From the NCBI GenBank assembly GCA_020060235.1, contig JAGVAO010000260.1, forward strand, positions 1 through 55,290: a stretch of 55,290 bases of DNA, read 5' to 3'. Origin of the DNA: Anaerolineales bacterium. GTDB taxonomy: Bacteria; Chloroflexota; Anaerolineae; Anaerolineales; Villigracilaceae. The notes beneath the pieces are model-generated. The model was not told where the DNA came from, did not search any database, and worked only from the letters and a program-made list of their open reading frames with translations. Shown in pieces: positions 31,406-39,826 of the stretch (positions within the stretch are counted from its first letter, which is position 1; every line of letters starts with the position of its first letter). The position numbers and the translations under genes were made by a program.

Positions 31406-32415
31406 CCGCCGATTATTTTAAGAACCTTTCCCCTGTTTTTATTCTTGGCATTGCCCGCTCGGGCACTACCCTTCTGCAAAGCCTGCTCGATGGTCACCAG
31501 CAACTGCTGGTGGATATCTATGATTCCCGTTTTGCCTACTGGTATAAGCGAGTTTATGGCTGGATCAATCAGCTGCAACATGGCCCGGTTTCAACCCCTG
31601 AGCGATTGGCTCTTGCAGAACAAATCATGCTCGACCATGTTTTCAACGCGGACAGCCCCTATTATCAAGATTTTGTATCGCACGTCTCCACCCCCGAATT
31701 AAAAAATCACTTTCGCAATTTGTTGGCTGCTCCGAGCAATCATCCTAAAGATTTTCTCGAATCGTACCTGCATGCGCTTGGATTGGCTTCCGGTCATCTG
31801 ACCAGTCAAACCCGCTATTGGGTGGATAAAACCCTGAGCTATGAATATTTGTTTTATCGTTATGCCCAATGGTGGCCAACCGCCCGATTTATTTACATGA
31901 CCCGCGACCCGCGCGATATTTACACCTCATATAAAAAACGCGACATCAAAAACAATCGCCCGATTACCTCCATCGAATCCTTTGCTGTCACCTGGGGCGA
32001 TTCTGCCCGCACCCTGCTTAATTGCCAGCGTCAGGTTGCGCCCCAAAACCGCCTTGTTCTGCGCTACGAAGACCTGGTGGCCAACCCGCAGACGGTCATG
32101 CAATCGGTTGCCGACTTTTTGGGCATTGATTTTGCGCCGGGTTTGCTCAGCCCCACCAAAGGCTTTGGGCGCGTGCCGTGGGGCGGCAACCCCGAAACTG
32201 GCCAAAAACAAACCGGCGTGGTATACCAGGACGCGGCCCGCAAATGGCAAACCTACCTGCAACCGGAAGAATTGGCCCGGCTCGAGTTTTTGCTCGGGCG
32301 CGAAATGCAGGCGGTTGGTTATCCCCTTGCCGCCCCGCCCCGCGCTTTTCCGTTGGCGGCGGCCCAGGTTGCGGCGCGCCGCGCTTTATTTAAATTGGTC
32401 AATCTCGGCCTGTGA
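31402..32415 (+). CDS. sulfotransferase family protein
   Basis: 337 residues from an ATG overlapping the previous stop. The 5-prime phosphosulfate loop of PAPS-dependent sulfotransferases is LGIARSGTTLLQSLLDGHQQL, and the 3-prime phosphate motif is YMTRDPRDIYTSYKKRDI. YEDLVANPQTVMQSVADFLGI is the familiar late helix. It would transfer sulfate from PAPS to a glycan hydroxyl or amine. A second, more divergent sulfotransferase-like gene lies at 34716. No PAPS-synthesis gene is in the window, so the donor must come from elsewhere in the genome. Confidence 0.88.
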   Translation: MTADYFKNLSPVFILGIARSGTTLLQSLLDGHQQLLVDIYDSRFAYWYKRVYGWINQLQHGPVSTPERLALAEQIMLDHVFNADSPYYQDFVSHVSTPELKNHFRNLLAAPSNHPKDFLESYLHALGLASGHLTSQTRYWVDKTLSYEYLFYRYAQWWPTARFIYMTRDPRDIYTSYKKRDIKNNRPITSIESFAVTWGDSARTLLNCQRQVAPQNRLVLRYEDLVANPQTVMQSVADFLGIDFAPGLLSPTKGFGRVPWGGNPETGQKQTGVVYQDAARKWQTYLQPEELARLEFLLGREMQAVGYPLAAPPRAFPLAAAQVAARRALFKLVNLGL

Positions 32416-33311
32416 GCGCCTTCCTCCGCATCAGCATCGTCATCCCCTCCTACAACCAGGGCCAATACCTCGAGCAGGCCATTGGCTCCGTGCTCGAGCA
32501 GGGCTACCCCGCCCTCGACTTGCTGGTGGTGGATGGCGGCAGCCAGGATAACTCGCTCGACGTGATCCGCAAATACGAAAACCGCCTGGCCTGGTGGGTC
32601 AGCGAGCCGGATGGAGGCCAATCGCAGGCCATCAACAAAGGCTTTGCCCGCGCCACGGGCGAAATCATTACCTTCTTGAGCAGTGACGACCTCTACCTGC
32701 CCGGCGCGCTGGCCGATGTCGCCGCCCAATACCGTCAAAACCCGCAGGTTGGGGCCATCATTGGTGCCTTCTCCTTTTGGGATGCAGGCCAGCCCGCCCC
32801 CGGTGCGCCCATTCCGCCCTTTTTGAAAATCCCTGCCCCCTGCGACCTGACCCTCGGCCCCCCGGCGGTCTATCGCCTGCACCAGGCCGCCACCTTCTAC
32901 ACCCGCGCCGCGCTGGATGCTGTTGGCCGCAGCGTGCGCGAAGACCTGCGCTATGTCATGGATCGCGAATTGCTCTACCGGGTTTGCCGCCGCTTTCCAT
33001 TGGCATTGTCAAATGCGCCTTATGGCGTTTTTCGCCGCCACCCCGAAAGCAAAAGCGTGGCCGAAATCCTGCCCTTTGCGCGTGAGTTTGCCCAAATCTA
33101 CCGCGAAGCCCTCACCGGTGACCCGGATCAAGACCGCCTGCGGCGCAAAATGGCAAATTACCGCCTGTCCAGAGGATATGTGAAATACGCTCATGTTGTG
33201 CGCCGTTCCCCGCAAACCTACCTGGCCCTGTTGCGCGCCGCGCTTACCTTCCCCGGACTGGTTGCGACCAGCGGCTATTGGCGCGCTTATCTTCCATCGA
33301 AAATCGAATGA
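32412..33311 (+). CDS. glycosyltransferase family 2
   Basis: 299 residues from a GTG overlapping the previous stop (GTGA). Opening ISIVIPSYNQGQYLEQAIGSVL, donor-site VVDGGSQDNSLD and the metal-site variant FLSSDDLYLPGAL mark the GT2 GT-A fold. The acidic tail of the domain includes VMDRELLYRVCRRF. The usual DXD is replaced by SDD, which is common in this subgroup. It is probably cytosolic and acts on a lipid-linked glycan intermediate. It ends with ATGA overlap into the next gene. Confidence 0.9.
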   Translation: MSAFLRISIVIPSYNQGQYLEQAIGSVLEQGYPALDLLVVDGGSQDNSLDVIRKYENRLAWWVSEPDGGQSQAINKGFARATGEIITFLSSDDLYLPGALADVAAQYRQNPQVGAIIGAFSFWDAGQPAPGAPIPPFLKIPAPCDLTLGPPAVYRLHQAATFYTRAALDAVGRSVREDLRYVMDRELLYRVCRRFPLALSNAPYGVFRRHPESKSVAEILPFAREFAQIYREALTGDPDQDRLRRKMANYRLSRGYVKYAHVVRRSPQTYLALLRAALTFPGLVATSGYWRAYLPSKIE

Positions 33312-34726
33312 CCGCTTCCAAACCCCACATCCTGCTCGTCATCGCCCGCGGCGAGGCCGTGCGCAACTTCATCTATTCCGACACCCTGCCGGTACTGGCT
33401 CAAAACGCGCGTGTCAGCCTGCTTTCGCTGGTCGATCATGGCGAAGTTATTGAGCGTGCCCGGCCCTATGTCGAACAGGTCATTCCCCTGCGCGCCTATC
33501 GTGAAAACCCGCTGGCAAGCTTCTACCGCGAAACCCTGCACATGGCCCACTTTCGCTGGCTGTGGAGCGAAAATGTCAAATCCTATTGGGGCCGCAAAAA
33601 TGCCAAAGTGCGCGGCAAACCCTACGAAGTGCTTAAACTGGCCTGGCTGCGCGCCCTGGCTGTGCCGCTGGCCAATCGCCCGGCCCTCGAGCATGGAACC
33701 CGTCTTGAACAATGGTTTTCGTGGAAACTGCGCCCAAAAACCGAATTTGAAGACCTTTATGCCCGCCTGCAACCCGACCTGGTCTTCAACTCCTCCCATA
33801 TTCACGGCTACGAAGCTGACCTGCCCCTGCGCGTGGCCCACGGATTGGGCATCAAGACCGCTGCCTTTATCTTCTCCTGGGATAACCTGACCTCCCGCAG
33901 CCGCATCATGGTTCCCTACGATAACTTCCTGGTCTGGACGGAAGGCCTGAAACGCCAGTTTTTGGATTTCTACCCCCAAGTTTCCCCAACGCGGGTGACG
34001 GTCACCGGCACACCGCAAATGGATTATCACTTCAAGCCCGAATTCTGGCTCTCGCGTGAAGAACTGGCCCGCCGCGTGGGCCTCGACCCGGCCCGGCTCT
34101 TCATCCTCTACACCACCGGGCGCGATGTCGATTTTCCCGACGAGCACAAAATCGTGGCCGAAGTCATCCGCTTTATCAAAACGCTCCAACCTCGCCCCCA
34201 ACTGCTCGTCCGCACCTACATCAAGGGCAACAGCCCCACAATGGTTGCCCTGGCCGAAAGCCTGCAAAACGACCCCGATGTGGTTTTTCCAAAAATCCTT
34301 TGGGATAAACAATGGATTATGCCCCTGCACGATGACCTGGCCCTGTACACCAGCCTGTTGCGTCATACGGTTTTGGGGATTAATCCCGCCTCCACCGTCA
34401 CCCTCGAACTCTTTATGACCGGCAAACCCGTCATCAACCTGGCTTTTGAGCCGCCGGGTAGCAAACTGCCGCACTGGTCCCGTTTTGCCCGTCACATTGA
34501 CTACGAACACTACCGCCCGGTGGCCGCCAGCGGCGGGGCCATGGTCGCCCGCTCGCTCGATGACCTGAAAGCCATGATCCTGCGCGGCCTCTCGCAACCC
34601 CAAGCCGACCGCCCGGCCCAACAGCGCTTCCTGCAAAACTTCTTTGGCGACACGCTGGATGGCAAATCCGGCCAGCGGGTGGCCGAAGAACTTTTAAGAC
34701 TGGCAAAACCCAACCGTGAAAATTAA
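33308..34726 (+). CDS. putative GT-B-type transferase (CDP-glycerol glycerophosphotransferase-like)
   Basis: 472 residues from the ATG at 33308 that overlaps the preceding stop (ATGA). The N-terminal half begins HILLVIARGEAVRNFIYSDTL and the C-terminal half has VTGTPQMDYH, FILYTTGRDVDFPDEHK and GINPASTVTLELFMTGKPVINLAF. That arrangement resembles the donor-binding half of GT-B enzymes such as CDP-glycerol glycerophosphotransferases and capsule-type transferases. The specific donor is not clear and the annotation is a fold-level guess. Its C-terminus overlaps the next gene by 11 bases. Confidence 0.6.
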   Translation: MTASKPHILLVIARGEAVRNFIYSDTLPVLAQNARVSLLSLVDHGEVIERARPYVEQVIPLRAYRENPLASFYRETLHMAHFRWLWSENVKSYWGRKNAKVRGKPYEVLKLAWLRALAVPLANRPALEHGTRLEQWFSWKLRPKTEFEDLYARLQPDLVFNSSHIHGYEADLPLRVAHGLGIKTAAFIFSWDNLTSRSRIMVPYDNFLVWTEGLKRQFLDFYPQVSPTRVTVTGTPQMDYHFKPEFWLSREELARRVGLDPARLFILYTTGRDVDFPDEHKIVAEVIRFIKTLQPRPQLLVRTYIKGNSPTMVALAESLQNDPDVVFPKILWDKQWIMPLHDDLALYTSLLRHTVLGINPASTVTLELFMTGKPVINLAFEPPGSKLPHWSRFARHIDYEHYRPVAASGGAMVARSLDDLKAMILRGLSQPQADRPAQQRFLQNFFGDTLDGKSGQRVAEELLRLAKPNREN

Positions 34727-35597
34727 AGCCCCCATCTTCCTCAACTGCCTCTCGCGTGGCGGCAGCAACATCTTTTGGAACATCTTCCTCTCCCATCCCG
34801 ATGCCTGCTCCCCCATCCGCGAAACGCTCGAACTCTTTCGCACCGACCCTCGTGACCCGCACTGGGAAGGCTACCTGGTGGCCCTGCTCAGCGGCCAGCC
34901 AAATCTTTTCAATCAATGGAAATTGGAAGCCCGGTGGCCCGTCAACCGGCTCGCTCGTCAATTTATCGATTCCACCCTTTATCGTCACCAACAGCGGACT
35001 CTCACCGACCCCGAAATGCGCTTCAAGGCCGAAAACATCCCCTACACCCTGGCCGAAGTGCAACAGGCCCGCCTCGTCACCAAAAACAACAACGGCATCG
35101 CCTTCCTAAGCGATACCTTTGCCGAGATGTACCCCGATGCCACCTTTTTTGCCCTCCAGCGCGACCCCATCCCGCTCTATGAAAGTCACAAGCGCCGCAA
35201 AATTTCAAAAACCCCCGAACAGTTTGCCAATTTTTACAACCGCCTGGCCCGGCGCGCCCTGCAGGACAAACAGAACTTGCCCAACTACCACATCATTCGC
35301 TTTGAGGACATTCTCGCCGACCCGCCCGGCATGATTCCCCGCCTGTACCGCCTGGCCAACCTCGACCCGCAAAAAGTGGAAAGAGTGCGTTTTCGCGCCA
35401 AGCCGCACTACCAGGCCAACGGCTCGTATGGCTCGGCCCAGCCAGAGTTTGGGCATTACTGGTTTGGTTTCGACCAGGTTTATGAAATCCTCGAGCCGGA
35501 AATCAACCGCATCCAATCTGAACTCATCTCCCCCGAAGAACGCGGCCAGGTGGCCGAACTCACCCGCGCCGCCCGTGAGGCCTTTGGCTATGTTTGA
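34716..35597 (+). CDS. sulfotransferase-like protein, divergent
   Basis: 293 residues from a GTG 11 bases inside the previous gene. It has the sulfotransferase layout in a degenerate form: the N-terminal loop LNCLSRGGSNIFWNIFLSHPD stands in for the PAPS 5-prime phosphosulfate loop and FALQRDPIPLYESHKRRK for the 3-prime phosphate motif. IIRFEDILADPPGMIPRLYRL matches the late helix of the family. It may sulfate the same glycan as the gene at 31402, or be an inactive relative. The next gene starts 8 bases inside it. Confidence 0.7.
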   Translation: MKIKAPIFLNCLSRGGSNIFWNIFLSHPDACSPIRETLELFRTDPRDPHWEGYLVALLSGQPNLFNQWKLEARWPVNRLARQFIDSTLYRHQQRTLTDPEMRFKAENIPYTLAEVQQARLVTKNNNGIAFLSDTFAEMYPDATFFALQRDPIPLYESHKRRKISKTPEQFANFYNRLARRALQDKQNLPNYHIIRFEDILADPPGMIPRLYRLANLDPQKVERVRFRAKPHYQANGSYGSAQPEFGHYWFGFDQVYEILEPEINRIQSELISPEERGQVAELTRAAREAFGYV

Positions 35598-36537
35598 GCC
35601 ATCCATTTCGGTTGTCACCCCCACCTTGCGCCGCCCCGCCGAAATGCGCGACCTGCTGCAAAACCTTTCTGCCCAAACCCACCTGCCCCTCGAGCTGGTT
35701 CTGGTGGATGGCACTCCCGCTGGCGAGGAAGAAACCCGCCAGGTGGTCGAGCAAACAGCCCCAGGCCTGCCCTTTGCCGTCCAATACATCCGGCGCGGCG
35801 GCGGCACGGCCATCCAGCGCAATGTGGGCATTGATGCCGCCCGTGGCGCGTTTATCGCCTTCATCGATGATGATATTCGCCTCGAGCCGGATTTTTTCGC
35901 CCTGATGCTGGAGGCCTTTGCGCAGGATGTGGAGCACAAAGTCGGTGGAATCACCGGCTACATCACCAACCAGCACCTCGACCCGGCAACATCTCCTCGT
36001 TGGCAGTGGTACCGCCGCATGAATTTGTTCACCACCTACGAACCGGGCCGCTTCGACTACCAGACTGGCTACACCATTAACCGCTACCTTCAGCCGCCGC
36101 ATGATACCCTGCGTGAAGTGGATTTTATGTCCTCCAACTCGGCATTATGGCGCAGGCAGGTTTTTGAACAGGGCCTGCGATTCGATGAATTTTTCACCGG
36201 CTTTGGCGTGCTTGAAGATGCACAAATGTCATTACGCGCCCGCCAAACCTGGCAACTGCTCGAACATGGCCGCGCCCATTGCCAACACTTGCACGCCCCC
36301 GGCGGGCGTGAAAATGATGGGCTGGTGGCCCGCAAAACAGCGGTTAATGCCCGCTATCTCTTTCTCACCATTGTCCCTCGGCGAACCTTCACCCAGGAAT
36401 TCCGCTTTTGGCGAGTGCAGGCGGTGCAACTGGTTATTTATCTATCGGCGGCTTTTCGACAGCCCAGCAAAAACACTTGGGCGGGTGTGGTTGGCAAAGT
36501 GTTGGGTATCATTCAATCTTTTTGGCTGCGCGCGTAA
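35590..36537 (+). CDS. glycosyltransferase family 2
   Basis: 315 residues from the ATG at 35590 near the end of the previous gene; an open frame further upstream lacks homology. Opening PSISVVTPTLRRPAEMRDLL, metal site GAFIAFIDDDIRLEPDFF (DDD) and the catalytic-side FSSNSALWRRQ and TGFGVLEDAQMSLRAR fit GT2 enzymes. It probably adds one sugar to a lipid-linked acceptor at the inner face of the membrane. C-terminal 50 residues are hydrophobic and basic, which suggests membrane attachment. Six bases separate it from the next gene. Confidence 0.9.
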   Translation: MFEPSISVVTPTLRRPAEMRDLLQNLSAQTHLPLELVLVDGTPAGEEETRQVVEQTAPGLPFAVQYIRRGGGTAIQRNVGIDAARGAFIAFIDDDIRLEPDFFALMLEAFAQDVEHKVGGITGYITNQHLDPATSPRWQWYRRMNLFTTYEPGRFDYQTGYTINRYLQPPHDTLREVDFMSSNSALWRRQVFEQGLRFDEFFTGFGVLEDAQMSLRARQTWQLLEHGRAHCQHLHAPGGRENDGLVARKTAVNARYLFLTIVPRRTFTQEFRFWRVQAVQLVIYLSAAFRQPSKNTWAGVVGKVLGIIQSFWLRA

Positions 36538-36543
36538 AAATTC

Positions 36544-37716
36544 ATGAACCTGCTCGTCATCTCGCACAAAGAAACCTGGCCCGACCCCGCCGCCCCGCTG
36601 GGCGTTTCCACGGTGGGCGGGTTTGCCTTCCAGATGGCCGCCATTGCCCCGCTTTTTCATCAAACCCGCCTGGTGCTGACCCAGCCCCCCGAACCTGCGC
36701 CCGGCGGGCTGATTCCCTTCGCCCCGCTCTATGACCGCATCATCACCCTGCCCACCCCGGCGGGTGGACGCTGGCACAAATTGCGTCTCACTCCCTGGTT
36801 CCTGCGCCACCTGCCGCTTTTATGGCGCGAAATCGCCCGCGCCGATGCCATCCACACCCCCGTCCCTGGCGATGTTGGCTCGCTGGGCCTTGTCCTGGCC
36901 CTGATCCAACGCAAACCGCTCTTTGTGCGCCACTGCGGCACCTGGGGCGAGCCGGTTACCATCAGCGATAAGATTCTGCTCTGGCTGCTGGAGCGTATCG
37001 CGGGCGGACGCAATGTCGTTCTCGCCACTGGCGGGGCCGAAACTCCCCCCTCGGCCAAAAACCCCAACATCCACTGGATTTTCTCTACGTCCCTGGCCCA
37101 ATCCGAACTCGATTCAATCCCCCCCGCCGCCCCCTGGGATGCCCGCTCGCCCCTGCGCCTGGTCACCGTCGGGCGCCTCGCCCCCGGCAAAAATATGGAA
37201 ACCATCCTCGAAGCCCTGCCCGCCATTCGCCAAAAAATCCCCAACCTGCACCTCGACATCCTCGGCGAAGGCGAAGCCCGCTCCTCGCTCGAATCCCAAG
37301 CCGCCGCCCTCGGTCTGCGGTCTGCGGTCACTTTTCACGGCAACGTCAGCCATGCCCGCGTGCTCGAAATTCTCTCGCAATCGCACCTGTTCGTTTTTCC
37401 CACCCGCACCAAAGAAGGCTTCCCCAAAGCCGTGCTCGAAGCCCTGGCCTGCGGCTTACCTGTGATCGCCACCCGCGTCTCGGTTATCCCGCAGTTGCTC
37501 AAAAACGGCGCTGGCCTGTTGTTGGAAGATACCTCCGCCCCGGCGGTGGCCGCGGCCATTTTGCAAATCACCTCCAACCCGGCGGGCATGGCCCACATGG
37601 GACGCCAGTCCCGCCAGGCCGCCCGGGGCTACACCCTCGAAGCCTGGGGCCAATCCATCGGCGTCCACCTCGAAAAAGCCTGGGGCCAGCCTCTGCGTGA
37701 AACAAAAAATTCGTAA
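36544..37716 (+). CDS. glycosyltransferase family 4 (GT-B)
   Basis: 390 residues. It has the GT4 donor domain with RLVTVGRLAPGKNMETILEAL, HGNVSHARVLEIL and VFPTRTKEGFPKAVLEALACGLPVIAT (the E-x7-E motif). The N-terminal acceptor domain opens MNLLVISHKETWPDPAAPLG. The last codons (Lys-Asn-Ser-stop) fall inside a 28-nt AATTCG repeat copy at 37707-37734, so the repeat supplies the stop codon. The natural C-terminus may have been altered by its insertion. Donor unknown. Confidence 0.9.
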   Translation: MNLLVISHKETWPDPAAPLGVSTVGGFAFQMAAIAPLFHQTRLVLTQPPEPAPGGLIPFAPLYDRIITLPTPAGGRWHKLRLTPWFLRHLPLLWREIARADAIHTPVPGDVGSLGLVLALIQRKPLFVRHCGTWGEPVTISDKILLWLLERIAGGRNVVLATGGAETPPSAKNPNIHWIFSTSLAQSELDSIPPAAPWDARSPLRLVTVGRLAPGKNMETILEALPAIRQKIPNLHLDILGEGEARSSLESQAAALGLRSAVTFHGNVSHARVLEILSQSHLFVFPTRTKEGFPKAVLEALACGLPVIATRVSVIPQLLKNGAGLLLEDTSAPAVAAAILQITSNPAGMAHMGRQSRQAARGYTLEAWGQSIGVHLEKAWGQPLRETKNS

Positions 37717-37734
37717 AATTCGCCAAATTCGTGG
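37707..37734 (+). repeat. fourth direct copy of the 28-nt AATTCG element
   Basis: Three 9-base units AAATTCGTA, AAATTCGCC and AAATTCGTGG lie end to end, matching the copies around the GxxExxY gene 18 kb away. The TAA at 37714-37716 within it ends the upstream glycosyltransferase. It separates that gene from the deacetylase. Confidence 0.85.
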
Positions 37735-37740
37735 CCTTAA

Positions 37741-38622
37741 ATGCCCTTCACCATGCCCTACCCTGCAGACTCCCCCTCCCTTAGCCTTTTCCCCCGCCTC
37801 GCCGCCCGCAGCGGACTGGCCGCCCTCGCCCGCTGGATTCTGGCCCGAGGCGGGCGCTTCGCGCTCAACTTCCACGGCGTTTCGCGCCAGCGCTACCCCA
37901 ATGTTCCCCGCGACCTCCAACCGCACCACACCGTGGACGAGTTCCGCGATACCTTGGCCTGGCTGGCCCCGCGTTTCCCCTTCCTCCGCCTGGATGATTT
38001 TCTCCACACCGCCAAACCGGGCGTCCTGCTCACCTTCGATGACGGCCACGCCAACAACCTGTTCAACATCCTGCCCATCCTGGCCGAGTTTCGCGCCCAG
38101 GGCTTGTTTTTTGTTACCGTTCAACACGTCCAAAATCCGCGCAACTGGCTCGGCTTCACCCGCGAATATGCCCGGCGTGGCTGGGGCGCAGAGCAAAACA
38201 TCCCCGAAGACTTCGCCCGCGATTGCTATGATGGACTCTCCGAAGCCCAACTGGCCCAACTGGCCGCCAGCCCCTGGGCGGTGATTGGCTCGCACACCCT
38301 CCACCACCCGCACCTGCCAGAGCTTTCTTCCGCCGCCCTGCGCCGAGAGTTGGAAGAATCCCGCCGCGCCCTGGCCGAAATCAGCCGCCAGCCGGTCGCG
38401 ACCCTGGCCTACCCCTACGGCGAATACAACCGCCCCGTGGCCGAAGCCGCCCGCGCCAGCGGCTACCGCGCCGCCTTTGCTGTCATCCCCCAGGGCGTGG
38501 GCCTGCCCGCTTACGAAATTCCCCGCGCGGATTTATACTACCCCGACCCCGACTACCTGGCCCTCAAACTCAGCGGCCTGCGCTGGCCCGCCCAGCGCGC
38601 CCCCATCCTCCCTGCCTCCTGA
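37741..38622 (+). CDS. polysaccharide deacetylase (NodB-like, CE4 family)
   Basis: 293 residues. NodB domain with motif 1 LLTFDDGHANNLFNILPIL (TFDDG), motif 2 IGSHTLHHPHL (the His pair binding a metal) and motif 3 VATLAYPYGEYNRPVAEAARASGY. The N-terminal NFHGVSRQRYPN resembles the lead-in of the family. It removes N-acetyl groups from a glycan, leaving free amines or sites for other substituents. No signal peptide is evident, so it may work on cytoplasmic intermediates. The ATG lies just after an AATTCG repeat; an alternative ATG is 12 bases later. Confidence 0.87.
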   Translation: MPFTMPYPADSPSLSLFPRLAARSGLAALARWILARGGRFALNFHGVSRQRYPNVPRDLQPHHTVDEFRDTLAWLAPRFPFLRLDDFLHTAKPGVLLTFDDGHANNLFNILPILAEFRAQGLFFVTVQHVQNPRNWLGFTREYARRGWGAEQNIPEDFARDCYDGLSEAQLAQLAASPWAVIGSHTLHHPHLPELSSAALRRELEESRRALAEISRQPVATLAYPYGEYNRPVAEAARASGYRAAFAVIPQGVGLPAYEIPRADLYYPDPDYLALKLSGLRWPAQRAPILPAS

Positions 38623-38632
38623 TGCCTCGCAC

Positions 38633-38654
38633 CTGACACTTGAAACTTGACACT
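38633..38654 (+). repeat. simple ACTTGA-type repeat at the gene junction
   Basis: CTGACACTTGAAACTTGACACT contains near-copies of ACTTGA/ACTTGAC. The TTG used as the likely start of the next glycosyltransferase lies inside it, so the repeat supplies the N-terminal residues Met-Lys-Leu-Asp-Thr. Confidence 0.5.
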
Positions 38655-39776
38655 ATAAAAATCATTTACTTAATCGGTCAACTTGGCCTGGGCGGCAGTG
38701 AACGCCAACTTTACCTGTTGCTCAAGCACATGGACATAACCCGCTTCGAGCCGCAGGTGGTCGTCTTCAACCCCAGCGCCAACTACACCCTGGATGACGA
38801 CCTGCGCCGCGCCGGAGTGAGCGTCCATCCCATTCCGCCCACCGTGCGCGGCATTCCCGCCCGCATGGCCTGGCTTTACCGCTTTTTTCGCCAACTGCGC
38901 CCGCACGTCGTCCACTCCTGGAGTATTCACGACAACGCCTACGCCGGGCTGGTTGGCTGGCTGGCCGGTGTGCCGCTTCGCCTGGGTTCTGTGCGTGGTT
39001 CGATTGGTTCTCCTGATTTCCGACAGTTTTCTCGCCTGATTCAATGGCTGATTTTGCATAGCGTACAAGCCCAAGTGGTAAATTCGGCATCCATTGTGGC
39101 TGATTTGCGCGCTGCCGGGGTCCCTGCCACAGGCATCTTCCTGCTCCCCAACTGCGTCGAGACCGGTGCCCCCGGCCCGCAGGCTGAACTGCCCGCCAAT
39201 TTTCCCCATTCCGGGCGAATTATTGGTATGGTGGCCAATCTGCGCAGTGAGAAAAATCACCTGCTCTTCGTGCGCGCCCTGGCGCGTCTGCTGCCCGAAT
39301 TTCCCGACCTGTACGGGGTGATGGTTGGCCAGCCGGTGCGCGCCTCCGACCCGGATGTGCCGGAACAAGTCCAGGCCGCAATCGAACGGCTGGGGGCAGG
39401 GGAGCGCATTCGCCTGGTGGGATTCCACCCCTACCCCCCGGCGCTTTTGCCCCGTTTCGAGGTCTTTTGCCTGCCCTCCGATTTTGAAGGTACGCCCAAT
39501 GCCGTGTTGGAGGCCATGGCGGCTGGCCTGCCGGTGGTTGCCACCAACGTCGGCGGCATTCCGCAGGTGATTGAGCATGGTATAAACGGATTGCTGGTCC
39601 CACCGCGTGATGAAGATGCCCTGGCCGCCGCCCTACGCGACCTGCTCCTCGACCCGGCCGCCGCCCGCCAGATGGGCCAGGCCGCCCGCCAGCGCGTTGA
39701 GCGTGGACTTTCCCCGCAAGTCATCGTCCCCCAACTCGAAGCGTATTACGACAGTCAACCTGGCAAAAGCAGGTAA
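38640..39776 (+). CDS. glycosyltransferase family 4 (GT-B)
   Basis: 378 residues. It opens KIIYLIGQLGLGGSERQLYLLLKHM with the GGSE loop of GT4 enzymes, then LPNCVETGAPG and a donor domain with GMVANLRSEKNHLLFVRAL, FEVFCLPSDFEGTPNAVLEAMAAGLPVVATNVGG (E-x7-E). The start is uncertain: the TTG at 38640 lies in a simple repeat, and no clear ribosome site precedes it. Related enzymes commonly use UDP-GlcNAc or GDP-mannose, but no donor is shown here. Confidence 0.88.
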   Translation: MKLDTIKIIYLIGQLGLGGSERQLYLLLKHMDITRFEPQVVVFNPSANYTLDDDLRRAGVSVHPIPPTVRGIPARMAWLYRFFRQLRPHVVHSWSIHDNAYAGLVGWLAGVPLRLGSVRGSIGSPDFRQFSRLIQWLILHSVQAQVVNSASIVADLRAAGVPATGIFLLPNCVETGAPGPQAELPANFPHSGRIIGMVANLRSEKNHLLFVRALARLLPEFPDLYGVMVGQPVRASDPDVPEQVQAAIERLGAGERIRLVGFHPYPPALLPRFEVFCLPSDFEGTPNAVLEAMAAGLPVVATNVGGIPQVIEHGINGLLVPPRDEDALAAALRDLLLDPAAARQMGQAARQRVERGLSPQVIVPQLEAYYDSQPGKSR

Positions 39777-39794
39777 ACCGCCTGCTAAAATCCT

Positions 39795-39818
39795 CCAATC
39801 TCCCAATCATCCAATCCC
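39795..39818 (+). repeat. imperfect 8-bp tandem repeat (CCAATC)
   Basis: CCAATC begins at 39795, 39803 and 39811, exactly 8 bases apart, in the 50-base gap between a glycosyltransferase and a GNAT gene. The bases between are variable (TC, AT, CC). Confidence 0.6.
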
Positions 39819-39826
39819 AAATCCCT

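Noticed and set aside
33287-34636. Minus-strand open frame (about 449 codons) opposite the GT-B-like transferase
   Set aside because: Antisense shadow of a gene translationally coupled to both neighbours.
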